Part shown: one piece after another, positions 19,434 through 29,800 of the stretch
Layout of the letters: every line of letters begins with the position of its first letter
Numbering within the stretch: the stretch's first letter is position 1
Origin: Pirellulimonas nuda
Lineage (GTDB): Bacteria > Planctomycetota > Planctomycetia > Pirellulales > Lacipirellulaceae
Assembly: GCF_007750855.1 (NCBI RefSeq)
Contig: NZ_CP036291.1
Location: 4,898,001 to 4,962,000 of the forward strand
DNA: 64,000 bases
Direction: 5' to 3'
The notes under the pieces: generated by a model
Told to the model about the DNA's origin: nothing
The model's input: only the letters and a program-made list of their open reading frames with translations
The model's database searches: none
Translations under genes and position numbers: made by a program

Positions 19434-20324
19434 ATGCAACGAAAAAGTGCTGATGACTTCGATCAAGGTGTGCTCGACCTCTACGACGACTACGCTCACG
19501 GGCGGCTCGACCGCCGTGACTATATCAAGCGGCTGGGAGCGTTCGCCGTGGGCGGCTTGACCGTTGAGGCGCTGCTCGCGAACCTCAGCCCCAACTACGC
19601 GTGGGCGGAGCAGGTCAAGCCGAACGACCCCCGCATTAAGGCCGAGAGGGTGACTTATGCATCGCCCGACGGCGCCGGCGAGATGAAGGGCCTCCTCGCA
19701 CACCCCGCCAAGGCGGGGAAGTTCCCGGCGGTGCTGGTCGTTCACGAGAACCGCGGGCTGAACCCGTACATCGAGGACGTCGCCCGCCGGCTCGCCGTTG
19801 AGGGATTCCTGGCGTTCGCCCCGGACGCCCTGACGCCCCTTGGGGGCTACCCCGGCAACGACGATCAAGGCCGCTCGATGCAATCCAAGCGGGACGGCGA
19901 CGAGATGCTGAACGACTTCATCGCGGCCGCGGAGTTCCTCGACCGCCACCCGCTCTCAACCGGCCAGGTGGGCGCCGTGGGGTTCTGCTACGGCGGCGGG
20001 GTGGTGTACCAGTTGGCGGTGAACCTGCCCGACGTGCTCGACGCCGGCGTCCCCTTCTACGGCAGGCAGCCGGAGCTGGCCGACGTTCCCAAGATCAAGA
20101 CGCCGCTGCTGATCAATAACGCCGGGAACGATGAACGGATCCTTGAGGGCGCCCCCGCGTTTGAGGCCGCGTTGAAAAAGCACGACAAGCCTTTCGAGGC
20201 CTATGTTTACCCCGGGGTCAACCACGGGTTCCACAACGACACGACACCCCGCTACGACGAACCGGCCGCGGAGCTCGCTTGGAAGCGGACCACCGATTTC
20301 TTCAAGAAGCACCTGGCCAATTAA
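19434..20324 (+). CDS. Exported dienelactone-hydrolase-family protein
   Basis: Alpha/beta hydrolase of 296 residues. The catalytic set is visible: nucleophile Cys in GFCYGGGV (the dienelactone hydrolase form of the nucleophile elbow), an acid in NNAGNDERI, and His in VNHGFHND. The substrate-side motif [20 protein letters not shown] is typical of the family. A twin-arginine-like signal ([20 protein letters not shown]) precedes the domain, so Tat export is likely. ATG 19434 was chosen over an upstream TTG because an AAGGCGGA-type ribosome site precedes it at suitable distance. It heads a probable operon with a DUF3500 protein. The substrate is not predictable. Confidence 0.88.
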   Translation: MQRKSADDFDQGVLDLYDDYAHGRLDRRDYIKRLGAFAVGGLTVEALLANLSPNYAWAEQVKPNDPRIKAERVTYASPDGAGEMKGLLAHPAKAGKFPAVLVVHENRGLNPYIEDVARRLAVEGFLAFAPDALTPLGGYPGNDDQGRSMQSKRDGDEMLNDFIAAAEFLDRHPLSTGQVGAVGFCYGGGVVYQLAVNLPDVLDAGVPFYGRQPELADVPKIKTPLLINNAGNDERILEGAPAFEAALKKHDKPFEAYVYPGVNHGFHNDTTPRYDEPAAELAWKRTTDFFKKHLAN

Positions 20325-20387
20325 CGCAGCGCCCGGGGCCAGAAGCTCAGCCCGCTAGAACGCAGCCCGTGTCAACGGAGAAGCAAC

Positions 20388-21482
20388 ATGACGACCTTTA
20401 GAACGAACTCGGTGGCGATCGCGCTGCTGCTTGCCGCCGCGTGGTCCGCACGGACCGCCTGCGGCGAGAGCGGCGTAGCCGCCGCCGCGCCCGCCGCAGA
20501 GGCCGGCGCGCCTACCGCGAAGATCGTTTCCGCGGCCGATCTCTTTCTAGACGCGCTCGAAGAGCCTCAGCGAAGCAAGACCGTCTACAAGTTTGACGAC
20601 GACGCGCAGCGCGCCCGCTGGTCGAACCTGCCGGTCGGGATGGTCCCACGCGGAGGCATAAGCATGGGAGAGTTGAGCCCCGAGCAGCGGGGCGCGGCCA
20701 TGGACCTGCTCAAGGCGGCGCTCAGTAAGCAGGGCTACGAGAAGGTCATGCAGATTGTTGAGGCCGACGAAGTGCTGAAGTACAACCAACGAGGCAGGGG
20801 CGGTTCCCGCGGCGGCGGGGCCAACAGCGGCCCCCGCTTTGGTCGCGACAACTTCTTTATCTCCTTCCTCGGCGAGCCCTCGGTCACCGAGCCGTGGATG
20901 ATTCAGTTCGGCGGCCATCACCTGGCGCTCAATATGACGCTGGCCGGCGAGCAAGGCACGCTCGCCCCCAGCCACACGGCGGCGCAACCGGCTTCCTATG
21001 AGATGCAGGGCAAAGCGATCCGTCCGCTGGGCAACGAGGTAGAGAAGGCCGTCGCCTTGATGGCCTCGCTCGATGAGGCGCAGCGCAAACAGGCCGTCCT
21101 CGGGTTCCGCGTGCGCAACCTCGTGCTGGGGCCTGGGCGGGACGGCCAGATGATCGAACCCGAAGGGCTCAAGGGCGATCAGCTCAACGAAGATCAACGC
21201 CGCATGCTGCTCGACCTGGCGAGCGAGTGGACCGGGATCATCAATGAGCCGACCGCCGCGGCCAAGCTGGAAGAGATGGAAAAGAACGTTGCCGAAACCT
21301 GGTTCGCCTGGAGCGGCTCGGCAGAAGAAGGCAGCGTCGGCTACTTCCGCATCCAGGGGCCAACCGTGTTTATCGAGTTCGCCCCACAGGGCCAGGGCGA
21401 GGCGGGGCTAAACCACCTCCACACAATCTATCGAGACCCCACCAACGAATACGGGGCCCGGTGGTGGCGGAAGCATGATTAG
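20388..21482 (+). CDS. DUF3500 domain exported protein
   Basis: A 364-residue secreted protein with an N-terminal signal (VAIALLLAAAWSARTACGES) and the DUF3500 fold: the opening ADLFLDALEEPQRSKTVYKF, RWSNLPVGMVPRGGI, the central FFISFLGEPS, WMIQFGGHHLALNMTLAG, and the end HLHTIYRDPTNEYG. The function of DUF3500 is not established. A glycine/arginine-rich insert (RGRGGSRGGGANSGPRFG) interrupts the first third, probably a flexible loop. It lies 63 bases after the dienelactone hydrolase and overlaps the next gene by 8 bases, so the three are likely co-expressed. Confidence 0.88.
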   Translation: MTTFRTNSVAIALLLAAAWSARTACGESGVAAAAPAAEAGAPTAKIVSAADLFLDALEEPQRSKTVYKFDDDAQRARWSNLPVGMVPRGGISMGELSPEQRGAAMDLLKAALSKQGYEKVMQIVEADEVLKYNQRGRGGSRGGGANSGPRFGRDNFFISFLGEPSVTEPWMIQFGGHHLALNMTLAGEQGTLAPSHTAAQPASYEMQGKAIRPLGNEVEKAVALMASLDEAQRKQAVLGFRVRNLVLGPGRDGQMIEPEGLKGDQLNEDQRRMLLDLASEWTGIINEPTAAAKLEEMEKNVAETWFAWSGSAEEGSVGYFRIQGPTVFIEFAPQGQGEAGLNHLHTIYRDPTNEYGARWWRKHD

Positions 21483-22119
21483 CTCGCTGCGTCGCCTCCC
21501 GCGAGCGCCAATCCTGATGGTCGTGCTCTGCGGACCGACGGACGGCCATCAGCTCGACGAGTTAGTGCAGGCGACCCTCGTCGACGTCACGCCCAGCGCG
21601 GTTCATCTTTCGATCAACCTGTCCCCGGGTGTCGAGATAGCGGAAAAGGTCATCGCCCTCGCCGACCGCGACGCCGATGGCGTGATCTCGACCGCGGAAT
21701 CCGAAGCCTACGCGCGCGGGCTGACGAGCGATCTGGCCGTGAGCCTGGACGGTCACGAACTCACGCTGAAGGTCCACTCGGCGCGTTTTCCGGACGTGGC
21801 GGAGCTACAATCTGGATGGGGCGTCATCCAAATCGAGCTCGCGGCGCCCTTCTGGTGGCTGGCGTCGGGGCGACACACCCTAAGTTTCCAAAACAAGCAT
21901 CAGCGCGACCTGAGCGTCTTCCTGTTCAATGCGGCGATGCCCGGGTCGCAGCTTATTGAGATCGAGGGTCAGCACCGCAACGCCGACCAGAGCGAAGGCA
22001 GTATCGACTTCGCCTACCATCGCCCCCGGGGCGACGCGTCCGGCTGGTTGATCATGCTCGGGGCCGGCGTCGTGGTCGTCGTGGCCGGCTTGGTGTGGCG
22101 GGTCGGCTGGCGTCGATAA
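21475..22119 (+). CDS. Membrane-anchored protein with an EF-hand-like loop
   Basis: A 214-residue protein whose start overlaps the DUF3500 stop by eight bases, implying translational coupling. A weak N-terminal signal is followed by an EF-hand-like loop (LADRDADGVISTAESEAYA), a beta-rich domain, and one C-terminal membrane helix (LIMLGAGVVVVVAGLVWRVGW) ending in arginines. This layout fits an extracytoplasmic protein anchored at its C-terminus. I do not recognise a specific family. Its job is presumably tied to the DUF3500 protein. Confidence 0.75.
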   Translation: MISSLRRLPRAPILMVVLCGPTDGHQLDELVQATLVDVTPSAVHLSINLSPGVEIAEKVIALADRDADGVISTAESEAYARGLTSDLAVSLDGHELTLKVHSARFPDVAELQSGWGVIQIELAAPFWWLASGRHTLSFQNKHQRDLSVFLFNAAMPGSQLIEIEGQHRNADQSEGSIDFAYHRPRGDASGWLIMLGAGVVVVVAGLVWRVGWRR

Positions 22120-23058
<939 letters not shown>

Positions 23059-23622
23059 ATGAGCGTGACTGCAAACTCTTGCGCGCCGGCATGGCACGCA
23101 GGCTTCTTAGCGATGCTGCCGGGTATCGAACGTCAGGTCCGGATGCTGCTGCGCGGGCTGACTGGCGAAGCCCTCGACGACGCCCGCAGCGAGGCGGTCG
23201 CCCAGGCGGCTGTTAACTACCACCGTCTGGCCGAGCAGGGACGCGAGTCAGACGCGTACTCAACGCCGCTGGCCTTCTACGCGGTGCGACGCCAGCGCGC
23301 CGGCCAACGCGTAGGGTCGAGCTTCGCGAAGCAGGACGCGCTCGAGCCGGGGCGCCGCGAGGAAGAGGCCGCGGGCTGGGCCGAGCTGGTCGCGGACCGC
23401 CACGCCACCCCAGCCGAGATCGCCGCGGTCCGGGTCGACTTCCGCGACTGGCTCGACCACCTGCCCGAGGTGAAGCGGCGCCTCGCCCAGACGCTGGCCG
23501 ACGGGGAGACGACCCAGGGCGCCGCTGAGTTGTTCGGCGTGTCGTCCGGGCGGATCAGCCAGCTGCGGCGAGAGTTGGCCGAGAGCTGGCGGGCGTTCAC
23601 CGCGGCGCCGGCGGCGGCGTGA
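23059..23622 (+). CDS. Sigma-factor-like helix-turn-helix protein
   Basis: A 187-residue protein starting at ATG 23059, preceded by AAGGA. The C-terminus is a sigma region-4-like helix-turn-helix ([20 protein letters not shown], then RELAESW). The N-terminal part ([20 protein letters not shown] and [17 protein letters not shown]) matches what I remember of a planctomycete group annotated as sigma-like proteins, which is often found next to accessory genes. It lies 161 bases upstream of the ubiquitin-like gene on the same strand, so it could direct transcription of the conjugation operon. A true region 2 with a clear -10-binding helix is not obvious, so a plain HTH regulator is an alternative. 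Confidence 0.65.
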   Translation: MSVTANSCAPAWHAGFLAMLPGIERQVRMLLRGLTGEALDDARSEAVAQAAVNYHRLAEQGRESDAYSTPLAFYAVRRQRAGQRVGSSFAKQDALEPGRREEEAAGWAELVADRHATPAEIAAVRVDFRDWLDHLPEVKRRLAQTLADGETTQGAAELFGVSSGRISQLRRELAESWRAFTAAPAAA

Positions 23623-23783
23623 CGCGCGTAGGCGTCAGCCGCACCACCGCGTGCCCATCTCAACACGTTCTCGTAGCCCTGTGCCCCCCTCTCTCTTCTG
23701 ATCCTTACCGAAGGTCTGTCGCCAGCCCCCAGTCCCTATCCGCCACTAGCGGACCATCCAGCCCCCCAACCCCGAGACCAACT

Positions 23784-24002
23784 ATGAAAATCCTCGTCAT
23801 CAACAACGACGGCGCCGGCTTCGCCGACTACGTGCACATCGAGCCGGGCACTTCGGTCCGCAAGCTGTTCGAGCGGCAGGTCCGCGACCCGCGGCCCGAG
23901 AACTACCTGATCCGCGTCAACCGCTTGCCGGCGCCGGCGGACCAGGTCCTCGAGGAAGGAGATCGCATCAGCTTCACGCCGGTAAAGATCGAAGGGGCCT
24001 AA
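23784..24002 (+). CDS. Ubiquitin-like/MoaD-ThiS-type beta-grasp protein (Ubl)
   Basis: A 72-residue protein with the beta-grasp pattern: opening hairpin ([20 protein letters not shown]), a helix (VRKLFERQV), then [20 protein letters not shown] and the closing strand [12 protein letters not shown]. The [16 protein letters not shown] core is like ThiS/MoaD and prokaryotic ubiquitin-like modifiers. The C-terminus is Glu-Gly-Ala rather than Gly-Gly, so either the last alanine is trimmed (a JAMM protease gene is in the operon) or a single glycine is used. It is the first gene of an Ubl-E2-JAMM-E1 set. A sulfur carrier for a cofactor is the alternative, but the E2-like gene argues for protein conjugation. 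No strong ribosome site is visible before ATG 23784. Confidence 0.82.
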   Translation: MKILVINNDGAGFADYVHIEPGTSVRKLFERQVRDPRPENYLIRVNRLPAPADQVLEEGDRISFTPVKIEGA

Positions 24003-24116
24003 GAAAGGAGTTAGGCCTCAGGCATTAGCGGTCAGCGGCGAGCACGGACGCTCGCTCGGCTGGCCATTGCCTACCCAGTCCCCAGCCACCAACCCCGCCG
24101 CGAAGCGGCACTCCCC

Positions 24117-25139
24117 ATGAACCCACGCGAAAAGATGTTGTGGCGGGCCGCCTCGGCGATCGCCGAGGTCTACGCCCGCCGCCAAGAGATCTCTCCGCCG
24201 CTTGCAGAGCCGCTGCCGATCGACGCCGTGACGCGGCTGACACGCATGATGCGGCACGCCAATAGGCGTCGGTATCGCACCGCGTCGGCCGTTCTCCGCC
24301 CGCGTTTAGAGCGGGCCCTCCGCGACCTAGCCATCGTAGCCACGACCCAGGCCGAGCGGCTGCGTGCAGAGAGGCGGCGTACCCAGCCGCCATTGGCCGG
24401 AACCCTCTACTGGGACCTGCGGGCGATCGACGACGAGTTCCCTCGATTGGAGATCGACTTCAAGCGGCAGCTGCTGCTTGTTGCGACCGATCCCATTGAG
24501 CTGGAAGAGGTCAGCCTGGGTCCATTCATGATCGCTGTCCATTGGCAGACGCTTGGCGCCGAGCAGCCTAGCTACGAAGTGATGGCCCTGCACCCCAACC
24601 CGCCCGACTCCAACCCGGGCGTCACCCACCCCCATGTAGTGGACGACCAGCTGTGTGAAGGAGAGGGGACGCACGTGCTTCAGGCCGCCAGCGCGGAAGG
24701 GAGGCTGCACGACTTCGTGCTCATCCTTCGCCAGATCCTCCAGACCTACAACGAGTCGAGTGCGTATGTCTGCCTCGACCGCTGGCACGGCGTCCCCTGC
24801 AGCGACTGTAGCGCCAGTGTGGACGCCGATGAGCGTGGCCTGTGCGGCCGCTGCGACGCACAGCTTTGCGACGAGTGCGTGTTGAGCTGCGAGGGCTGCG
24901 GCGAGGGCTTGTGTCACGGCTGCCGCGAGGACTGCTCGGCCTGCCACGAGCACCACTGCCGTACCTGCCTCGACCTATGCAGCGACTGCAACAGCTGCTG
25001 CTGCCCTTCTTGCCTAACCGGAGGAGTCTGTGATGCGTGCATCGCTGAGAAAGAGTCAGACCAAGAGAACATGGACACGGCCCCGCAGGTCGCTGCGGCT
25101 GACGCCGCACGCGTGGGCCAAGCTCCGCTTCCTGCGTGA
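24117..25139 (+). CDS. E2-like conjugating enzyme fused to a ten-CxxC RING/treble-clef-like domain
   Basis: A 340-residue two-part protein. Residues 1-90 are helical and basic. Residues about 95-220 look like an E2/UBC fold: LYWDLRAIDDEFPRLEIDF, a central strand pair, YEVMALHPNPPDSNPGV, then HPHV (171-174) and candidate catalytic C180 in DDQLCEGEG, followed by the long helix DFVLILRQILQTYN. Residues 228-308 form a cysteine-rich module with ten CxxC pairs (C228/C231, C243/C246, C251/C254, C258/C261, C266/C269, C273/C276, C281/C284, C288/C291, C296/C299, C305/C308) plus several His. That is enough for about five zinc sites, more than a classical RING. It could act as a built-in E3 or a substrate receptor. 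The JAMM gene starts inside its 3' end. Confidence 0.8.
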   Translation: MNPREKMLWRAASAIAEVYARRQEISPPLAEPLPIDAVTRLTRMMRHANRRRYRTASAVLRPRLERALRDLAIVATTQAERLRAERRRTQPPLAGTLYWDLRAIDDEFPRLEIDFKRQLLLVATDPIELEEVSLGPFMIAVHWQTLGAEQPSYEVMALHPNPPDSNPGVTHPHVVDDQLCEGEGTHVLQAASAEGRLHDFVLILRQILQTYNESSAYVCLDRWHGVPCSDCSASVDADERGLCGRCDAQLCDECVLSCEGCGEGLCHGCREDCSACHEHHCRTCLDLCSDCNSCCCPSCLTGGVCDACIAEKESDQENMDTAPQVAAADAARVGQAPLPA

Positions 25140-25677
25140 CGCGGGCCCGACCGAGATCGGCTGCTTCGGCGTCTCGGACCCCGAGGACCTGCTGCTGGTG
25201 CGGGACGTGGTGCTGGTAAACCAGGTCTGTAGCTCGGTCACCGTGGCGTTCGACGACGCCGCGGTGGCCGACTACTTCGACCAGCAGGCCGACGCCGGGC
25301 TTAGCCCCCAGCAGTTCGGCCGGGTCTGGTTCCACACGCACCCGGGCGTGTCGCCGCACCCCAGCGGCACCGACGAGGCGACGTTCGCCCGGGTGTTCGG
25401 TCCGGCTGACTGGGCCGTGATGGCAATCCTGGCCCGCGGCGGGCGCTGGTACGCCCGTCTGGGAGTGCACGCCGGCCCGGGCGCCACGCGGCGGCTCCCC
25501 GTGCGGGTTGCGTGGAACGAGCCGTTTGCCGGCAGCGACCACGCCACGTGGCTCAAGGAGTACGAGACCTGCGTTGAGCAGGAAGACGATTGGGATGAGG
25601 TCGACGCGTTCGGTGAGCGGCTGTTCGGGCTCGACCTGGGTGTCGCCCGGTCCCTCTGGAGCTGTCCCACCGACTAA
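25033..25677 (+). CDS. JAMM/MPN-family metalloprotease (deubiquitinase-like)
   Basis: A 214-residue JAB domain protein. The zinc site is complete: E41 (PTEIGCFGV), H101 and H103 with S111 and D114 ([16 protein letters not shown]), that is HxH-x7-S-x2-D. The family cleaves at the C-terminus of ubiquitin-like modifiers, either to mature them or to remove them from targets. The start is set at ATG 25033 because GGAGGAG lies at 25020-25026. This places the first 107 bases inside the E2 gene, overlapping the coding region just after its last CxxC pair. A GTG at 25030 is also possible. Eighteen bases separate it from the E1-like gene. Confidence 0.9.
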   Translation: MRASLRKSQTKRTWTRPRRSLRLTPHAWAKLRFLRDAGPTEIGCFGVSDPEDLLLVRDVVLVNQVCSSVTVAFDDAAVADYFDQQADAGLSPQQFGRVWFHTHPGVSPHPSGTDEATFARVFGPADWAVMAILARGGRWYARLGVHAGPGATRRLPVRVAWNEPFAGSDHATWLKEYETCVEQEDDWDEVDAFGERLFGLDLGVARSLWSCPTD

Positions 25678-25694
25678 CAACAGGTTCTGATGCT

Positions 25695-26375
25695 ATGAGT
25701 ACGAACCAGATAGAAGACCGCTTCGTGCGGCAGGCACAGCTCGTGCCGCAAGCGAGGCTGGCGTCACTCGACGTAACCGTGGTCGGCGTCGGCGCCGTTG
25801 GGAGGCAGGTCGCGGTGCAGCTCGCCTCGCTCGGCGTGCGTCGGCTCAGGCTAGTCGATTTCGACGAGGTTGACGCGAGCAACGTCACGACGCAGGGGTA
25901 CGCCCGCGGCGAGGTCGGAAGGCGGAAGGTTGATGCGTGTCGTGACGCGGTGCTGGCGATCGATCCAGAAGTTTATGCCGAAGCGATCTACGACCGCTGG
26001 CGCCCGTCCACCGGGCTCGGGGACGTGGCCTTCTGCTGCGTCGATTCCATCGACGCCCGCGCGGCCATCTGGCGTGGGGGCGGTGAACTGATCGACTTCT
26101 GGGCCGACGGGCGGATGCGGGGCGAGACGCTGCGGGTGCTGACCGCGTTCGATGCTACTAGCCGCGAGCACTACGCGGCCACGCTTTTCCCGCAGCACGA
26201 GGCCCAGACGGGCGCCTGCACAGCAAGGTCGACGATCTACGCCGCCAGCATGACCGCGGGGCTGATGCTCAGTCAGTTCGTGCGATGGCTGCGGGGGCAG
26301 CCGGTCGACGCCGACCTGTCGCTCAACCTGCTGGCGAGCGGGCTTTCTGTTCCAACCCACGAACCAAGGAGGTAG
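25695..26375 (+). CDS. ThiF/E1-like ubiquitin-activating enzyme
   Basis: A 226-residue single adenylation domain of the ThiF/MoeB/E1 superfamily. The nucleotide loop is GVGAVG (31-36), followed by the acidic strand end [13 protein letters not shown] (D55, D57), R71/R76/R77-K78 in [12 protein letters not shown], and D117 in [10 protein letters not shown] candidate thioester cysteine is C175 in [14 protein letters not shown]. It lacks the extra Ufd-like and Cys domains of eukaryotic E1, as expected for prokaryotic systems. As the fourth gene of an Ubl-E2-JAMM-E1 set it should adenylate the Ubl C-terminus and pass it to the E2. The stop codon TAG overlaps the ribosome site of the next small gene. 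Confidence 0.9.
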   Translation: MSTNQIEDRFVRQAQLVPQARLASLDVTVVGVGAVGRQVAVQLASLGVRRLRLVDFDEVDASNVTTQGYARGEVGRRKVDACRDAVLAIDPEVYAEAIYDRWRPSTGLGDVAFCCVDSIDARAAIWRGGGELIDFWADGRMRGETLRVLTAFDATSREHYAATLFPQHEAQTGACTARSTIYAASMTAGLMLSQFVRWLRGQPVDADLSLNLLASGLSVPTHEPRR

Positions 26376-26378
26376 CTA

Positions 26379-26612
26379 TTGCCGAGTAACAAGAGCCAAG
26401 GGGCTTGGCGCCCTGAATTCTGGTCGCGGCCGCCCCCGCAGGCGGCCGTGTTCTGGGCGTGCGTTGTTCTGGCCGTGCTGCTCACCACTGCGTTCTGGCC
26501 GACGGTCATCGTGCTCGCGACAGGCAGCGTCATTGCCTGCTGCAGGCTCGCGAAGCGGAAGCAGGCCTTGTCGAGGCCGGCGCCGAGAAGACGGGTCCAG
26601 CGGCGGCGGTAG
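26379..26612 (+). CDS. Small membrane protein after the E1-like gene
   Basis: A 77-residue ORF starting at TTG 26379, supported by a perfect AAGGAGG (26366-26372) six bases upstream that runs into the E1 stop. It has a hydrophobic hairpin (AAVFWACVVLAVLLTTAFW then VIVLATGSVIACC) and a strongly basic tail (RRRVQRRR). The position suggests it belongs to the conjugation operon, perhaps anchoring it at the membrane or acting as the conjugation target; this is inference. I recognise no family. A strong hairpin follows 29 bases later. Confidence 0.6.
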   Translation: MPSNKSQGAWRPEFWSRPPPQAAVFWACVVLAVLLTTAFWPTVIVLATGSVIACCRLAKRKQALSRPAPRRRVQRRR

Positions 26613-26640
26613 TGATCGGGGCGGCGCCCCCCCCCCGGCG

Positions 26641-26673
26641 GGCCGCTTCGGACGCTTTTGCGTCCGGGCGGCC
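26641..26673 (+). terminator. Strong hairpin ending the conjugation operon
   Basis: GGCCGC and CGGACGC pair with GCGTCCG and GCGGCC around a TTTT loop, giving a 13-bp interrupted stem. Runs of C precede it and runs of G follow. No T-tract follows, so it is terminator-like rather than a classical intrinsic terminator. Confidence 0.45.
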
Positions 26674-26804
26674 GGCGGGGGGTGGGGGTGGTTGGGCCTT
26701 GCAGGTGGGACTTTTTCTTAGCCCTCAGGAGGTCGGCCCTAGCCGCGACGCTGGCGTTCTTGTGGTCCTCTCTGCTACCTCGCCATCGCGCCCCCCCCCA
26801 ATTG

Positions 26805-26824
26805 TGTTGTTAACAACAAACTCT
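26805..26824. repeat. Palindromic repeat, copy 1
   Basis: Twenty bases (TGTTGTTAACAACAAACTCT) identical to 37197-37216. The first 14 form a perfect palindrome centred on TTAA. The copy lies just before the toxin reading frame and supplies the in-frame TAA that closes it upstream. Confidence 0.7.
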
Positions 26825-26843
26825 CCACTTCGCTCAAGTAGTC

Positions 26844-29800
26844 TTGGACTCCGCATCCGGCTTGGTCTCTGCCACCCACTCTCGTATCGAAACGCTCGAA
26901 CTTGAGTCCTGGCACGTCTACTTCGGCGGAAGCACTGAACCAGACGACCCAGAGCAGACCTCCGACCCCTCATCCACGCTTAGCTACGCAGGCGCTTCCC
27001 ACGCCCGCTACTCCGAGACCACCACACGCAGCGGCGAGGACGTCTCCACCATCAACGGCGGCGTTGTGACCCAGTCGCCGCGTGTCGAGACAGATGCCAC
27101 AGCCTGGCTCTCCGGCGCCAGCCAGCAGCGGGTCGATTATTTCTACCCCTACGCTAGCGGCCGTGAAGACTCGGGCCAAGACACGCTCGCCGAGCAGTAC
27201 CTCTACGAGGCGACGCTCCATGTCGAGACGGACAACCCCGGCGCCACCAACGAGAAGAGCAAGTTCTCGCTCAGCGAGTCGCTCACCACCGCGTTCCAGC
27301 AGCATGGGTCCGGCTCAAGCGTCGTCGGCGTCGTCGATGACCCCGCGGGGGACTGGAGCCGCACGCAGTTCAGCTACCACGCCAATGGCGAGCAGGGAGA
27401 CCGCGTCAGCCTGGTCGGCACGGCCGCGTCGGAGGAAGTCGGCGGCGCCGTGGTCGAGTCGCTGCACGCGGTCATCGTCGCCTCGTCGTACGTCAACCTC
27501 TCGGGCGGGGGTGAAACCAGCGGCAGCGACTACCGGGTCCGGCTCGAGGCCACCGAGGTCGCCTACGAGAACACCACCGAAACCACGTCGGGCTACTCGT
27601 TCACCGCGTCGGCTGCTTCGAAGCTCAACGCGACGATCGACGAGGTCGGCGAGCGGTCCGTCGTGCAGGGGACCGCCGAGAGCAGCAACGACTACCAGGG
27701 GACGCAGACCGGCAGCGTCGACGGCGACGAGACCCGCACCGACGACGGCGTCGCGACCGACACCACCTTCGGCCTTCGCACCGCGGGCGAATCGGCCTCC
27801 GGCGGGAGCGTCAGCGCCCGCTTCTACCGCGACAACGACACCAGCCGCTCCAGCGGAGACTTCCGCTCGTACGCGTCGGCCTCCGCCACAACGGCGACGC
27901 AGGCCTACGGCACGACCAGCGAGCCGATCGAAGGAGAAACAGAACCACTCGTCACGCCGTTCCGCAGCAACGAGGTGCTCGCAGCGACGCTCAGCGCGTC
28001 CACCGAGGGGGTCTTCGAACTCGACGACCGCGTGACGACGGCCAACCCAAACGGGATCAGCCGTAGCGAGGGGCACGCCAAGCGGCTCGAAACCACGGAT
28101 GTCAAATCGACCGACTGGCAAGGCCTGTCCGGCGACGTGGAGGTGGCGGCGCTGCTGGGCGAAGGCTATGTGGCGCTCGCCATCCTACCCCAAGCGAGCT
28201 ACGCGCTCTCAAAGCGGACCTCAAGCAGCCGGGACGAAGAGGACTACGAGTTCCTGGATGAAGGAGAAGGGGCCACGCGTCAGGGGACGTTCGAGTCGTC
28301 GCGGCGTGGCTCGGTCGAGACCGAGTCGTTTGTCCACGCGATGGGCGCCGGCCAGGCGGGGGACGGCTACGAGCAGAAGGACCGCGCCAGCAGCGGGGGC
28401 CGCTACTCGGCCACAACGGCGGGTGCGTTCGTGAGCACCGATGCAGGGAGGAGCGCCGACGCGGCGGTCGAGGAGCTTTCCGAGACTTGGTCGAAGACCA
28501 AGTACGAACTGGGCGCGAATGGGACCGAAGACGGGACCACCACCTACCTGCAAACCGGGCTTGAGACCGGCGCCTACGCCAGCGAATCCTCCCGCGGCCT
28601 GGTGACGCTGGAGGACGATGCAGTCACCACCGCGGCGATGGACGTCGTCTTCGAATCGATGAGTCAGGCTGTGGACGTGCTGGACGTCGACTCGTTCACC
28701 AAGACGCGCGTGGTCGACGGCGGCAAAACGAACGACACGGTCGCGATCTCGGACTACCGCTCGCAGACAACCGTGGGGGCGTCGTCGACGGGCGAGGGGA
28801 CGTCCACCCAGTCCGGGGGCCAGACCACGAGCAAGCTCGAGGTCGGGAGTGTGCAGACGGCGGACACCCACGAGCGTTCCCGCGGCACAACGAACATCGA
28901 GACGACGGTTGAGGAAAGCGGGGCGGTCACGTTCACCCGCACCGAGCAGTACCAGTCGGACAGCACAACCCGCGCCGGCAGCCGCACCACCGCGGCCGGC
29001 CCTGTCACCAGCGGGCCGACAGGGACGTCGAGCGACATGACGGTCACCACCACGGCCACTGGTGAGGTGAAAGACACGCTCACGTGGAGCGACACGCGGG
29101 TCGACGTCGACCAGGACGGCAACGAATCGGTCGCCGAGACGGGCACGCGGACCGACAAGGCGGGCAGCCGCCGCGAAGCGACGCTTGACGTTACTTCCAC
29201 AACCGACAGCCGCTCACGCAGCGACGGCGAGTTCAACGTCACCAGCAAGGCCGACCTCTACCTCGACACCCGCACCGACTACACCTACCCCACCTCCGGC
29301 GGCCGCACCAAGACCCGCACCAGCACCGGCCACGTCGACCAGAGTGAGACCGTCTCCGCCAGCGGCAATGTTCGCGACGACCACGGCCAGACAACCGTTG
29401 AGTTGAACGGCGATCCAAAACGCACCCAGTCGGGCGACTACGACTTCGGCGACGAGTCGACCAGCAGCAAAGCGGTTCAGGGCGCCGGCGAAGGGGAAGG
29501 CTCGTTCGAAAAGCAGAAGACGACCGAGAAGCTCACCGGCGGCTTCGGCAAGCCCGAGAAGGCAGAGATACTCGACGAGTCCCTGCTCCGGGAGCTGGAT
29601 GGCCCGGCCCGGACGTACGTCGACGACCAAGGACGCACGGTGACCCTCACCAGCACGGACGAGGGGGAGGGCCGCGTCACCCAGTCGGTCCTCCGCGAGT
29701 GGGACCGGCGGAATGAGACATCCTGGTCGACGATCGCGCCCTACGTCAACGACGATGCCGAGCCCGGCTGGGAAACGCACGAGACCTACAGCCGCGATAC

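Noticed and set aside
24800..25045. Cys-rich segment as a ferredoxin domain
   Set aside because: Cysteines come as ten separate CxxC pairs without the CxxCxxCxxxCP pattern; a zinc module fits better.
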